IMG/VR virus record: IMGVR_UViG_3300000116_000072
Location: 12,423 to 36,311 of that record
Length of the DNA stretch: 23,889 nt
Source of the DNA: a virus
Reading direction: 5' to 3' (one strand)
The notes beneath the pieces were generated by a model that had not been told where the DNA came from, did not search any database, and worked only from the letters and a program-made list of their open reading frames with translations. This document shows, one piece after another, positions 1 through 7,701 of this stretch; position 1 is the first letter of the stretch; each line of letters begins with the position of its first letter. The position numbers were made by a program, and so were the translations under genes.

Positions 1-975
1 GTACCAACCAAGAACCTTGTTCATCAAATGGCTGGTGACTTCAAGGACTACGGATATACTGAGAATGTCCATCTGATCTATGGTGGTAAGGATAAGGATT
101 TCGATGAACAGATTGGTTGTACCACATGGCAGTCAATCTACAAGATGCCGAGGCCTTGGTTCGATCAATTCGATTGTGTGATTGTTGACGAGGTACACGG
201 AGCCAAAGCAAAATCATTGACTGCAATTCTAGAGAAAATGTCCAATGTGGAATATCGGTTCGGTACTACCGGCACGATGGACGGCGTAGACACCAATCGA
301 CTGGTGATTGAGGGATTGTTAGGACCAGTGCACAAAGTCACGACTACAGACAAACTAATCAAAGAGAAAGTATTGGCAGACTTTAATGTGGAATGCATAT
401 TGATGAAGTGGCCAGATTCTGTTTGTAAAACTGTGAGCAAATACACTTATCAGGAAGAAATAGATTTCGTTATATCATCAGAGAAACGCAACAAGATTAT
501 CATGAACCTTGTCCTAAAACAAAAGGGCAACAATCTTGTGCTTGTGAACTTTGTAGAGAAGCATGGTGCAGTATTACATGAGATGTTCAAAGAAGCCACT
601 GATCGACCAGTATATTACATTCATGGTGGTATACCAGCTGAGACTCGAAATGAGTATCGTGCTATGATCGAGAAGGAATCTGATTGCATTGTATTGGCAA
701 CCACTAAAAGTTTCGCCACTGGAACGAATGTGAAGAAATTGAACAACATCTTTTTCTGTCATCCAAGCAAATCACGTATCACCACTCTCCAAGCTATTGG
801 TCGAGTTCTTCGAAGATCAGAGACAAAAACATCGGCAACACTGTACGATATTGTTGATGATTTGTCATATGGGAAAAAACATTGCTTCTCCATGAAGCAT
901 TTCATTGAGCGGATGAAGTTCTATGCCAATGAGCAATTTCCATATGAGATCAAAAAATATGGCTATAAGGATTAG
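1..975 (+). CDS. uvsW: UvsW-like DNA/RNA helicase, 5' end cut by window edge
   Basis: Superfamily 2 helicase that in T4 unwinds branched DNA and R-loops and moves the phage from origin-driven to recombination-driven replication. The frame is open from base 1 (reads V-P-T-K-N-L-V), so the gene starts upstream of the window; the first internal ATG at 28 is not the real start. The DEVH Walker B box is at 187-198. The C-terminal helicase half has the motif V region (LATTKSFATGTNV, about 688-732) and motif VI (QAIGRVLRR, from 790). The protein ends with a short basic tail. Its stop (973-975) overlaps the stop of the convergent endonuclease gene by two bases. Family assignment rests on these motifs plus the T4-like neighbourhood. 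Confidence 0.93.
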   Translation, partial: VPTKNLVHQMAGDFKDYGYTENVHLIYGGKDKDFDEQIGCTTWQSIYKMPRPWFDQFDCVIVDEVHGAKAKSLTAILEKMSNVEYRFGTTGTMDGVDTNRLVIEGLLGPVHKVTTTDKLIKEKVLADFNVECILMKWPDSVCKTVSKYTYQEEIDFVISSEKRNKIIMNLVLKQKGNNLVLVNFVEKHGAVLHEMFKEATDRPVYYIHGGIPAETRNEYRAMIEKESDCIVLATTKSFATGTNVKKLNNIFFCHPSKSRITTLQAIGRVLRRSETKTSATLYDIVDDLSYGKKHCFSMKHFIERMKFYANEQFPYEIKKYGYKD

Positions 976-1469
976 TCGTGGTTTGCGAATTCACCGTGTA
1001 GTTCATTACGCAGCTGTATTGCTTTTGCTATGGCATCTTCTTTATTGACGAAGTAACCACCATGATGAGACTTTTTATTTACCATGATTCGCACATACCA
1101 TTTTCCAGCTGCTTTATGCCAAACGACACCTGTAGTACCAGATGTATTATTCTTCTGCTTACCACTATTGGCTTGATTCTGTGAATTAGTAGCAACACGA
1201 AGATTGTCGATGTTGTTGTTCAACGTATCGTTATCTGCATGATCAACGGAATTATCTTGTGATGTATCAGTGATATCCCATTGCTCATTGAACATCAGGT
1301 AGATCAATCGATGTGCTCTGTACAACTTACCATTGATCCTGATCCGTCGATAACCCGTAGAACTGTCAATACAACCAGCAGGTTTACTCATATCAACAGA
1401 ATGCGGTTGTTCTTTCCAGTACAGATCGTTATCTCTGTACTCAAACAGATCATGTATTGTGTCATACAT
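972..1469 (-). CDS. HNH endonuclease with C-terminal AP2 DNA-binding domain (homing-type), copy 1
   Basis: 165 aa. Free-standing homing-type endonuclease. The central HNH core has the pattern VDHxDND...NNNIDNLR near residues 76-91. The C-terminal AP2-like region (about 108-160) begins NNTSGTTGV and contains GKWYVRI and GGYFVNKEDAIAKA. Start: the ATG at 1469 is preferred over the one at 1526 because the paralogue at 11996 begins at the matching point (M-T-I-Y-D-T-I versus M-Y-D-T-I); no strong ribosome site is visible. It is antisense to the rest of the window and converges on uvsW with overlapping stop codons. It shares long identical DNA stretches with copy 2, so one copy probably came from the other or from a common recent source. 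Confidence 0.9.
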   Translation of the reverse strand: MYDTIHDLFEYRDNDLYWKEQPHSVDMSKPAGCIDSSTGYRRIRINGKLYRAHRLIYLMFNEQWDITDTSQDNSVDHADNDTLNNNIDNLRVATNSQNQANSGKQKNNTSGTTGVVWHKAAGKWYVRIMVNKKSHHGGYFVNKEDAIAKAIQLRNELHGEFANHD

Positions 1470-1673
1470 TGTTACACCACAGCTTCCATAATGATTTTCC
1501 AAATGATGAACGTTATCAATATACACATTATGATACTATTGATTCCCAAAACAACCAATCCCAAACTAACCAACATATCAACACAGTCGTTCATGAAATT
1601 TCTCATTACCATTCCTTATGTTTCATGTTTATATATATACCATGAGACTGTTAGTGTCAATAGGAGAATTTAT
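1470..1673. other. Non-coding gap between divergent genes
   Basis: About 200 bases between the minus-strand HNH gene and the plus-strand gene at 1674. The middle (about 1548-1590) is rich in A and C and looks unstructured. A TATATATA run near 1630-1637 could be a -10-like or late-type promoter element, but no matching -35 hexamer lies upstream. No terminator or credible gene is seen. Confidence 0.4.
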
Positions 1674-2075
1674 ATGGCTGATATCGTAAACATCAAACTA
1701 GTCACCGGAGAAGATATATTCGCTGAATTACTTGATCGTTCCGAGATTGGTATCACAGTTAGAAATCCATTGATAACAACTGAGATCAATGGACCAGATG
1801 ATAATCCAATGATGGGACTATATCCATATCTCGTACATAGTGATACGAATGTCTGTGTACTGAATAATAATTTAGTTACAACTCTCACCAAAATATCACC
1901 CATTGTGGAATCTTTCTATCATAACAGCAATTATTTCAGTGATCAATTAATATCTGATCAAATGGAACGAATAAAAGAAGCAAATATCTATATCAATGAA
2001 TCGATTCAATTGGAATCATTGAATGAAGAGGAATTTCTTGTTGATCTCAATAACATATCTTTTCTTGTTCATTGA
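1674..2075 (+). CDS. Small phage protein, possible LSm-like barrel N-terminus
   Basis: 133 aa. The start at 1674 is fixed by a strong ribosome site (AGGAGAA) eight bases upstream. The N-terminus reads VNIKLVTGEDIFAELL, then a short segment, then TVRNPL. This K-L-x-T-G-E-[DE]-I...NPL pattern recurs in small proteins of T4-like marine phages whose fold has been likened to an Sm/LSm barrel; that comparison is from memory and is an inference. The C-terminal half is acidic, rich in Asn and Ile, and probably helical. Function unknown. It stands alone between the inserted HNH gene and the promoter region of gene 55. Confidence 0.75.
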   Translation: MADIVNIKLVTGEDIFAELLDRSEIGITVRNPLITTEINGPDDNPMMGLYPYLVHSDTNVCVLNNNLVTTLTKISPIVESFYHNSNYFSDQLISDQMERIKEANIYINESIQLESLNEEEFLVDLNNISFLVH

Positions 2076-2089
2076 TGTGTTTTTATTTC

Positions 2090-2118
2090 TTGACTTATTA
2101 GTTGTTATTTGATAAGAT
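2090..2118 (+). promoter_or_regulatory. Predicted sigma70-type promoter P1 upstream of gene 55
   Basis: TTGACT (2090-2095), 17-base spacer ending in TGA, then TAAGAT (2113-2118). The TGN just before the -10 gives an extended -10, as in the other promoters of this window. It would give a leader of about 235 bases before gene 55. Confidence 0.6.
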
Positions 2119-2193
2119 CAATGAGATGGTTTAATGTCCATAATGAAGAACTAACAATCTTATTATAACAAAACTCAGAATGTCTGTCAAGTA

Positions 2194-2230
2194 AGTGATG
2201 ATCGAGAAAAACACCCGTCATCATTGGTCT
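2194..2230 (+). terminator. Weak hairpin between the two gene 55 promoters
   Basis: AGTGATGA (2194-2201) can pair with TCATCATT (2218-2225), eight pairs including one G-U, with a 16-base loop, followed by GGTCTTTT. The stem is A/T-rich and the T run is imperfect. It could be a weak terminator or attenuator acting on transcripts from the upstream promoter. Low confidence. Confidence 0.3.
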
Positions 2231-2290
2231 TTTCTCAGTTCTCAAAATTCAGTTGTCGTTTTATGCTATTTTCTTGAAAAAAATGTCGAT

Positions 2291-2319
2291 TTGACAAGGA
2301 CGAAGTATTATGATACAAT
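2291..2319 (+). promoter_or_regulatory. Strong predicted sigma70-type promoter P2 for gene 55
   Basis: TTGACA (2291-2296), 17-base spacer ending in TGA, then TACAAT (2314-2319). The -35 is perfect and there is an extended -10. Transcription would start near 2326, about 34 bases before the gene 55 start. Confidence 0.82.
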
Positions 2320-2359
2320 AGGTGTCATATGTCAAGAACAAATGTGAGGATTAGTGTAC

Positions 2360-2944
2360 ATGACTAAAAAACCACGTAAGACAAGACAGTATATCAACAA
2401 CGAACACTTCTATGAATGCTTGGTTCAATACTTGGATGACTGCAATGAAGCAGAGCTTAAAGGTGAACAGATCCCACGAATACCAGAATACATTGGTGTA
2501 TGCTTCATCTTACTTGCAAAGAACGTAGGTAAAGCTCCTAATTACTCACGATACACCTATCTAGAAGAGATGCAATCTGATGCAATTATAAATTGTGTCA
2601 AATATGTTCGCAACTTTAACCCTGAATTCGGTAAGAATCCGTTTGCATATTTCACTCAATATGTGAACAACACGTTTAAGCAACGTATACGGATTGAGAA
2701 GAAGAAGATGTATACGAGGTACAAGGAATATCAATCATTCCAAGTATCTGAGCAACTGGAAGGTATCACTGGTAGCAACTATGCTGGTGGTCCTGAATTG
2801 AACGAGATTAGCAATGAGTTCATTCGTCAGTTTGAACGTACCATGGAAGAAGAAAAGGAAAAGAAGAAACTAAATCGTATCAGATCAGCCAACTCAATTG
2901 GTAATTATTTCGAAGATGACAATGGAGAAGAATCAGATGACTGA
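2360..2944 (+). CDS. 55: gp55-like sigma factor for late transcription
   Basis: 194 aa, close to T4 gp55 (185 aa). In T4 this minimal sigma binds host RNA polymerase and recognises the TATAAATA late promoter, activated through the sliding clamp. The segment YLEEMQSDAIINCVKYVRNF, followed by NPFAYFTQYVNNTFKQRI, matches the region-2-like core of T4 gp55 (Q-E-M-x-A-D-G-I...KNPHAYITQ). The C-terminus is acidic (ends EESDD). Start: ATG 2360 lies nine bases after GAGGA (2346-2350); the in-frame GTG at 2354 is too close to that site. Two promoters precede it. The next gene starts inside its last codons. Confidence 0.9.
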   Translation: MTKKPRKTRQYINNEHFYECLVQYLDDCNEAELKGEQIPRIPEYIGVCFILLAKNVGKAPNYSRYTYLEEMQSDAIINCVKYVRNFNPEFGKNPFAYFTQYVNNTFKQRIRIEKKKMYTRYKEYQSFQVSEQLEGITGSNYAGGPELNEISNEFIRQFERTMEEEKEKKKLNRIRSANSIGNYFEDDNGEESDD

Positions 2945-3188
2945 ACATTATATTTACGGTGAGTTCAATGATCCAGAAGACAATCACTATGAGTTCTCGT
3001 ATATCAAAATGGATATTGAGCAGTTGATGTTAGGGCTTAGCTTGACAGTGCTACGTAGCAATCGTATAAAATTATCCGGTGAATTTAAGAGAATCATGGA
3101 CGTACGTATCAAGGTAGATGATCATTTTCCAGAGACATCTATGCGTTCTGGAATTCAAGACTTGCTATATGAGGAATATTATTCATGA
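2937..3188 (+). CDS. Small hypothetical protein A (paralogue of the next gene)
   Basis: 83 aa, function not recognised. The start at 2937 follows GGAGAAG and overlaps gene 55 by eight bases, so translation is probably coupled. It contains YEFSYIKMDIEQLM and ends LLYEEYYS. The following 54-aa gene has SFVRIDIELLM and ends LLSEEYK, so the two look like diverged copies. The last codons (3171-3189) also supply the ribosome site and overlapping start of the next gene. The DNA near 3040-3068 resembles a promoter but is inside the gene. Confidence 0.75.
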   Translation: MTEHYIYGEFNDPEDNHYEFSYIKMDIEQLMLGLSLTVLRSNRIKLSGEFKRIMDVRIKVDDHFPETSMRSGIQDLLYEEYYS

Positions 3189-3349
3189 AATATTCCTTTG
3201 TCAGAATCGACATTGAGCTTCTTATGAAGAGATTCATAGCTGATTCGCCATATACAAACATCAATGGGGTGCCGCACTTCTTTGATTTTTTAGTATCACC
3301 AGTACGTGATGAGATTCTTCAATTGCTTTCTGAGGAATATAAACAATGA
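3185..3349 (+). CDS. Small hypothetical protein B
   Basis: 54 aa, function unknown. It starts at the ATGA that overlaps the stop of protein A, with GAGGA at 3171-3175 as ribosome site. The N-terminus KYSFVRIDIELLMKRF resembles an internal stretch of protein A, and the C-terminus EILQLLSEEYKQ resembles its tail, so this looks like a shortened relative. Its own last codons (GAGGAATAT at 3332-3340) form the ribosome site for gene 47, whose ATG overlaps its stop. The tight chain implies translational coupling from gene 55 through to gene 47. Confidence 0.72.
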   Translation: MKYSFVRIDIELLMKRFIADSPYTNINGVPHFFDFLVSPVRDEILQLLSEEYKQ

Positions 3350-4389
3350 AAATTGCACTGATAGCTGATACACATTTTGGTGCCAGGGGTGATAACCAAA
3401 ATCTCATGGATTCCATGGTTCGATTCTATGACAATGTGTTCTTTCCAGAGATCAAGTCACAAGGTGTCGAGCATATCATTCATCTTGGTGACTTGGTGGA
3501 TCGTAGGAAGTATATCAACATTGCGACACTCAGAACAATGCAGAAGAAATTCATTGAACGCATTGATGTTCCGATGGATGTAATTTGTGGAAATCATGAT
3601 GCGTACTACAAAAACACGAACGATGTAAACTCATTGGACGAATTGATTGGTGCAGATCATCCGTACATTAAGGTGTACAAAGAGCCTACAGAGCGTACCA
3701 TAGACGGCACACAATACCTGTATCTCCCATGGATCACATCAGAAAATGAAGCACAGACACTACAGGCGATCGATGAAAGCGATGCTCCGTATGCGATGGG
3801 GCATCTAGAACTTAATGGATTTCAAATGCTACGTGGTCTACCATGCACACACGGATTGAATCCAGCACTACTGAAGAAATTTGTTCATGTTTTCACAGGA
3901 CATTTTCATCTGAAATCTGTGCAAGACAACATCATGTATGTTGGTTCGCCTTATGAGATGAATTGGGCAGAAGCTGGTGATCCACATGGGTTCCACATCT
4001 TCAATACTGAGAACCGGGAACTGGAACACATTGAAAATCCATACACGAACTTCGTCAAGATCTTCTATGATGCTGATACAGCCAAGAATGACATTCCTGA
4101 TGTTTCAGGTAAATGGACTAAAATAATCGTACTAGATAAGCCGGACAATTATGAGTTCGATGACTACTGTAATAGAGTACAAGATCTGCATCCACTGGAA
4201 ATGCGCGTGGTCGAAGCGATATCACAAGACACGCAGGACATCATTGTAGACGAAGCAGATGACACGCAGGATATCATCGAGAAGGCTATCGACATGCGTC
4301 TTGATCTTGATAACGATAAGAAAGAAGCATTGCGTGCTTTGATGCGAGACTTGTACAGAGACGCATCTTCTGTTATAATGGAAAAATAG
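3346..4389 (+). CDS. 47: gp47-like recombination nuclease subunit (Mre11/SbcD family)
   Basis: 347 aa (T4 gp47 339 aa). Metal-dependent nuclease that with gp46 resects DNA ends for recombination-dependent replication and host DNA degradation. Calcineurin-type phosphoesterase motifs are in order: DTH (residues 8-10), GDLVDRR (48-54), GNHD (82-85), GHLE (152-155) and GHFH (185-188), followed by YVGSPYEMNW, a typical Mre11 segment. The C-terminal third is acidic and probably contacts gp46. The start overlaps the stop of the 54-aa gene. Gene 46 follows after 24 bases. Confidence 0.95.
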   Translation: MKIALIADTHFGARGDNQNLMDSMVRFYDNVFFPEIKSQGVEHIIHLGDLVDRRKYINIATLRTMQKKFIERIDVPMDVICGNHDAYYKNTNDVNSLDELIGADHPYIKVYKEPTERTIDGTQYLYLPWITSENEAQTLQAIDESDAPYAMGHLELNGFQMLRGLPCTHGLNPALLKKFVHVFTGHFHLKSVQDNIMYVGSPYEMNWAEAGDPHGFHIFNTENRELEHIENPYTNFVKIFYDADTAKNDIPDVSGKWTKIIVLDKPDNYEFDDYCNRVQDLHPLEMRVVEAISQDTQDIIVDEADDTQDIIEKAIDMRLDLDNDKKEALRALMRDLYRDASSVIMEK

Positions 4390-4413
4390 CTGTGAATAAT
4401 ATGGAAGCGACAT

Positions 4414-6117
4414 ATGCTCAAATTGAAAAAGCTGACAGTGAAAAATTTTTTATCAACGGGCGCAGCGCACAGCAAATTCGATTTAGACAAACATCACACC
4501 ACATTGATCTGTGGGAAAAATGGTGCTGGTAAATCAACGATGATTGATGCGATCTGCTTTGCTTTGTATGGTAAGGCGTTTCGCAATATCAATAAGCCAC
4601 AGCTAGTCAATCACATCAACAAAAAAGAATGCTTGGTCACATTAGAGTTCTCGATTGGTGCTACTGAGTACAAGATTGCTCGTGGCATCAAACCTGCTGT
4701 GTTTGAAGTCTACCGTGATGGTGTGTTAATCGACCAGGACGCTGCCACCAAGGACTATCAAGAGGATCTTGAGCGTAACATCATCAGGATGTCACATACC
4801 ACGTTCTGTCAAGTCGTGGTGCTCGGTACAGCCAACTACACAGCATTCATGAGCCTGACACCTTCTGATCGTCGTAAGACGATTGAGGATATGCTGAACA
4901 TCGAAATATTTTCGGTGATGAACACGTTGATGAAAGAACGTCAATCCGAATCCAAAGAACATCTTGGTCTACTCGACAAACAGATTTCGGTTCTCGATAA
5001 CACAATCGAACTGAATGCCAAACACAAAGCACAGATACAGTCGCGCACAGATGATATGATCACAGAGAAGTATGCGCAGATTGAACAGCAAGAAAAAACT
5101 ATTGCTGATTACGAAGTTGCAGAAGCAGAACTAAAGAAGAAAATTGAGTGTGTGAATGCCAAAGTAGCAGATGCTGATGATGTCAAAAAAGATCTTCTCG
5201 ATGTCAGAGGTAAGAAATACAAAGCCGAAGTTGCCAAGGAACGCATAGAGAGTAACATAGCATTCTATGTAGATAATTCCGCATGTCCAACTTGTAAACA
5301 AGATTTCGATCCTGCGTTTCGTGACATGACATTGGCTGAGAGCAAAACTGGTTTGGAACGATTACAGGGAGCGGTTGATAAGCTGATTGCAAACGATACT
5401 AGCATAACAGACAAGTTAGAGAAATATCGTAAGCTGAACAGTGTCACTACAAAGCTCAATGGTGATCTTCAAGAAATCCAGATCAACAAGAATGCTCTTG
5501 TCATGAGCATCAACAACACCAGAAAATTTATTGACGAACTGCGTACTGAGGAAGCAGTGGTTGATGACCATGATTATGATGCAGATCTGAAATTGTTGGT
5601 TGATGCAAAACGTGCTGTTGTAGATCAACGTGAGATCAATATACTGGCCATTGAAATGCTCAAGGATTCCGGTATCAAAACTCAGATCATCAAGCAATAC
5701 ATCCCGATCATCAATACGCTGGTTAATCGTTATCTGGAACAGATGGAGTTCTTCTGTAAGTTCACACTCAATGAAAAATTCGAATTGGAAGTGAAGGCCC
5801 TACATAAAGAGAATATGAGCTATGAGTCGTTCTCAGAAGGCGAGAAGATGCGTATCAATTTGGCTGTGTTGTTCGCATGGCGTGACATCATTCGTCAGAA
5901 GAAAACATCGTACTGCAATCTGTTGATACTCGATGAGATCATGGATAGCTCACTCGACAACGATGGTACAGATGAGTTCTTGAACATCATTCGTAGTTTG
6001 GCAGAAGATAATCGTGTGGTTGTCATATCACACAAGACAGATCAGATAAGCGACAAGTTCGATAGGATTATTGAGATCGAGAAACGGAAAAACTTTAGCA
6101 AGGTGAAATCAAAATGA
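4414..6117 (+). CDS. 46: gp46-like recombination ATPase subunit (Rad50/SbcC family)
   Basis: 567 aa (T4 gp46 560 aa). SMC-like ATPase partner of gp47. Walker A is GKNGAGKST (34-42). A central coiled coil is broken by a zinc hook CPTC (Cys 291 and Cys 294). The ABC signature is FSEGEKMR (473-480), and Walker B is LLILDE with D507 and E508. All key residues are present, so it should be functional. The start at 4414 follows GGAAG with a six-base gap. The stop overlaps an ATG that opens a 50-aa gene. Confidence 0.95.
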   Translation: MLKLKKLTVKNFLSTGAAHSKFDLDKHHTTLICGKNGAGKSTMIDAICFALYGKAFRNINKPQLVNHINKKECLVTLEFSIGATEYKIARGIKPAVFEVYRDGVLIDQDAATKDYQEDLERNIIRMSHTTFCQVVVLGTANYTAFMSLTPSDRRKTIEDMLNIEIFSVMNTLMKERQSESKEHLGLLDKQISVLDNTIELNAKHKAQIQSRTDDMITEKYAQIEQQEKTIADYEVAEAELKKKIECVNAKVADADDVKKDLLDVRGKKYKAEVAKERIESNIAFYVDNSACPTCKQDFDPAFRDMTLAESKTGLERLQGAVDKLIANDTSITDKLEKYRKLNSVTTKLNGDLQEIQINKNALVMSINNTRKFIDELRTEEAVVDDHDYDADLKLLVDAKRAVVDQREINILAIEMLKDSGIKTQIIKQYIPIINTLVNRYLEQMEFFCKFTLNEKFELEVKALHKENMSYESFSEGEKMRINLAVLFAWRDIIRQKKTSYCNLLILDEIMDSSLDNDGTDEFLNIIRSLAEDNRVVVISHKTDQISDKFDRIIEIEKRKNFSKVKSK

Positions 6118-6266
6118 TAATGAAAATCTATGGTAAATTTTATCATATGAGCCGCGAGATTGATAACGATGGCGTTTCCCGGCAAGTCCATAGAAATGTC
6201 AGTATGGCATCACGTATGCGAATGCATATAATTATGTGCGATCACTTGGAGGAATATTACTCATGA
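6114..6266 (+). CDS. Small hypothetical protein C
   Basis: 50 aa. It begins at the ATG overlapping the gene 46 stop (6115-6117); a second in-frame ATG at 6120 is an alternative start. Function unknown. It starts KIYGKFYHM and ends HLEEYYS, echoing the YIYGEF near the start and the EEYYS end of protein A. It may therefore belong to the same small family, although the middle differs. Its final codons repeat the same DNA motif (6249-6267) that links proteins A and B, again giving a ribosome site and an overlapping start. Confidence 0.6.
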   Translation: MIMKIYGKFYHMSREIDNDGVSRQVHRNVSMASRMRMHIIMCDHLEEYYS

Positions 6267-6310
6267 ACTTTGAGAATATCCGTGATGCGATGGAAGGATT
6301 ATACCAATGA
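6263..6310 (+). CDS. 15-residue leader-like peptide ahead of deformylase
   Basis: ATG at 6263 lies nine bases after GGAGG (6248-6252) and encodes M-N-F-E-N-I-R-D-A-M-E-G-L-Y-Q, ending at a TGA that overlaps the deformylase start. The strong ribosome site suggests it is translated. Its codons GAAGGA supply the ribosome site of the deformylase gene. It may be only a coupling device rather than a functional protein. Confidence 0.45.
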   Translation: MNFENIRDAMEGLYQ

Positions 6311-6804
6311 GTGAATTGATCACAGAGCTAGTCAGTTCTAACGATCCAATTCTGCGCGAGAAGACACCAACGTGGGATTGGGCAGATCCACCCATGGATG
6401 CCATAGAACTGGCTCACAGGCTCGCACAGACGTGTTTAGAGCATGATGCACTAGGATTGTCAGGACCACAGATAGGACTGCCGTACAGAGCCTGTATCAT
6501 CAAAGCAAATCCAATGATCTGTATGTTCAATCCAAAGATCGTAGATGTGTCGTTAGGTGAAGAGTATGGTGACGAAGGCTGCTTGTCATATCCGAATCTG
6601 GTGATCAGCATCAAACGAGCATCTGTTATTAGGTTGAGATATGCCCGTCCTAATGGTGATGTTGTCACTGAGCGATATGAGGGAATGACTGCTAGGATCA
6701 TGCAACATGAAATTGATCACTTGGATGGTATCACATTCCAGAAGCGAGCAACACACTATCACTTAGAGAAGGCCAAGAAGGCTATGAGAAAAATGAATCG
6801 ATGA
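6307..6804 (+). CDS. def: Peptide deformylase
   Basis: 165 aa, normal length. Removes the N-formyl group from new proteins and needs a divalent metal. All three family motifs are intact: GLSGPQIG (50-57), EGCLS (90-94) with the metal-binding Cys 92, and HEIDH (134-138). Phage deformylases are known from T4-like cyanophages and others, where they are thought to keep host photosystem or phage proteins maturing during infection. Here there is no photosynthesis gene nearby. The start overlaps the stop of a 15-codon ORF. Its C-terminus is basic. Confidence 0.95.
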   Translation: MSELITELVSSNDPILREKTPTWDWADPPMDAIELAHRLAQTCLEHDALGLSGPQIGLPYRACIIKANPMICMFNPKIVDVSLGEEYGDEGCLSYPNLVISIKRASVIRLRYARPNGDVVTERYEGMTARIMQHEIDHLDGITFQKRATHYHLEKAKKAMRKMNR

Positions 6805-6849
6805 AACATAAAATCTCAGATCAAGTCCATGAGCAACTAATGAATGAAG

Positions 6850-6878
6850 TTGACAAGTGCTTATCTTTGTGATATACA
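6850..6878 (+). promoter_or_regulatory. Strong predicted sigma70-type promoter
   Basis: TTGACA (6850-6855), 17-base spacer ending in GTGA, then TATACA (6873-6878). Perfect -35 and an extended -10 (TGA before the hexamer). Transcription would begin near 6885, about 55 bases before the start of the Lys-rich protein. A partly similar stretch (CTTACCTTTGTAACA, about 6910-6924) follows in the leader. Confidence 0.82.
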
Positions 6879-6939
6879 TATAGGCATAAGTGTGAAGATA
6901 TCAATCACGCTTACCTTTGTAACAATGTGGAGATATAGT

Positions 6940-7239
6940 ATGACGAAACGAAGTTCTGAATCTTACGTGATGACAGTTGACCCTTCTAAGAAGAAGGATA
7001 TGGAAAAACTTGACGCTGTTCGTACAGCAATCAAAATTGGTAATGCGTCTACCAATGCTGGTTTGAGTGTTAAATGTCATGGTCGTCTTGGCATTAGTTC
7101 TCCAAATGCGAGTAAGTATGCTGGCAAAGAAACAGGCACTATCAAACTAGGTGACGCAAGCCGGTGGGATGTGTATGTGTATGGCGGCAAAACTGGTGCT
7201 TCCCCAATGAAGAAAAAGGCTGCTGTAAAGAAGTCATAG
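6940..7239 (+). CDS. Small lysine-rich protein of unknown function
   Basis: 99 aa. The start at 6940 follows GGAG (6929-6932); the longer frame from 6844 would run across the promoter and is rejected. The protein is basic, with SKKKDMEKLD near residue 16 and a tail PMKKKAAVKKS. The middle is rich in Gly, Ser and Asn, with a short WDVYVYGGKTG segment. No family is recognised. It is the only gene in the window framed by its own strong promoter and a strong terminator, so it is probably made in quantity as a single-gene transcript. The charge suggests nucleic-acid binding, which is inference. Confidence 0.8.
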   Translation: MTKRSSESYVMTVDPSKKKDMEKLDAVRTAIKIGNASTNAGLSVKCHGRLGISSPNASKYAGKETGTIKLGDASRWDVYVYGGKTGASPMKKKAAVKKS

Positions 7240-7259
7240 TCTTTTTCTAATCTGATTAG

Positions 7260-7291
7260 CCACGATGGTAATAAACCACCATCGTGGTTTT
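7260..7291 (+). terminator. Rho-independent terminator
   Basis: Perfect 10-bp stem CCACGATGGT (7260-7269) with ACCATCGTGG (7278-7287), eight-base loop, then TTTT. It closes the Lys-rich protein transcript. The next gene starts 22 bases later. Confidence 0.93.
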
Positions 7292-7313
7292 GTCGTATGT
7301 AAGTGAGGTTAAA

Positions 7314-7667
7314 ATGAATACCAATACAACAATTATTGCAGAGCTTCGTAACGATTCGACTGTTGTATCACATGCGCGTCCTAGTAATGAACCGGACTGG
7401 AAATATTCAGAGGATGAGATCCTATCTGATTTTCGTGGATATCTCGCTTCCACGTACGGTGAACATTATAAGTCTGGTAGCAAAGAGGTTGAGTGTTTCG
7501 ACGCCTGGATCGCACTCGGTGACTCAACACCAACATTCAGGAACACAGCACTAAAATATCTTTGGCGATATGGCAGTAAGGAAGGCAACAACAAAAAAGA
7601 TCTGTTGAAAGCTCTTCACTACATCGTTCTCATGTTACACGTTGATCACTATAAAAATGGCGCATAG
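7314..7667 (+). CDS. DUF3310-like protein
   Basis: 117 aa. The start at 7314 follows GTGAGG; the longer frame from 7284 would begin inside the terminator. The C-terminal part FRNTALKYLWRYGSK, then DLLKALHYIVLML, matches the conserved pattern of DUF3310 (SaV-like) proteins found in many phages, often beside nucleotide-metabolism genes. Their biochemical role is not established. The N-terminal 60 residues are acidic and not recognised. It sits just after a strong terminator with no clear promoter of its own, so it may depend on read-through or an unseen phage-specific promoter. Confidence 0.75.
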   Translation: MNTNTTIIAELRNDSTVVSHARPSNEPDWKYSEDEILSDFRGYLASTYGEHYKSGSKEVECFDAWIALGDSTPTFRNTALKYLWRYGSKEGNNKKDLLKALHYIVLMLHVDHYKNGA

Positions 7668-7701
7668 ATATTGGCATGAGCAATTGAATTAGGAGTATAG
7701 A

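Noticed and set aside
1281-1673. Long in-frame extension upstream of the gene at 1674
   Set aside because: It is antisense to the HNH gene with unlike composition, and the AGGAGAA before 1674 marks the real start.
3040-3068. TTGACA-17-TATAAA inside the 83-aa gene
   Set aside because: Good hexamers and spacing, but no extended -10 and it lies wholly in coding sequence. No terminator nearby makes it necessary. Left as possible chance.
4164-4490. Minus-strand ORF of 108 codons across the gene 47/46 junction, and similar antisense ORFs elsewhere
   Set aside because: Mirror frames of strongly supported genes, with no ribosome site or recognisable domain.
6801-6872. 23-codon ORF overlapping the deformylase stop
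   Set aside because: No good ribosome site, and it runs across the promoter at 6850, so it is unlikely to be a gene.
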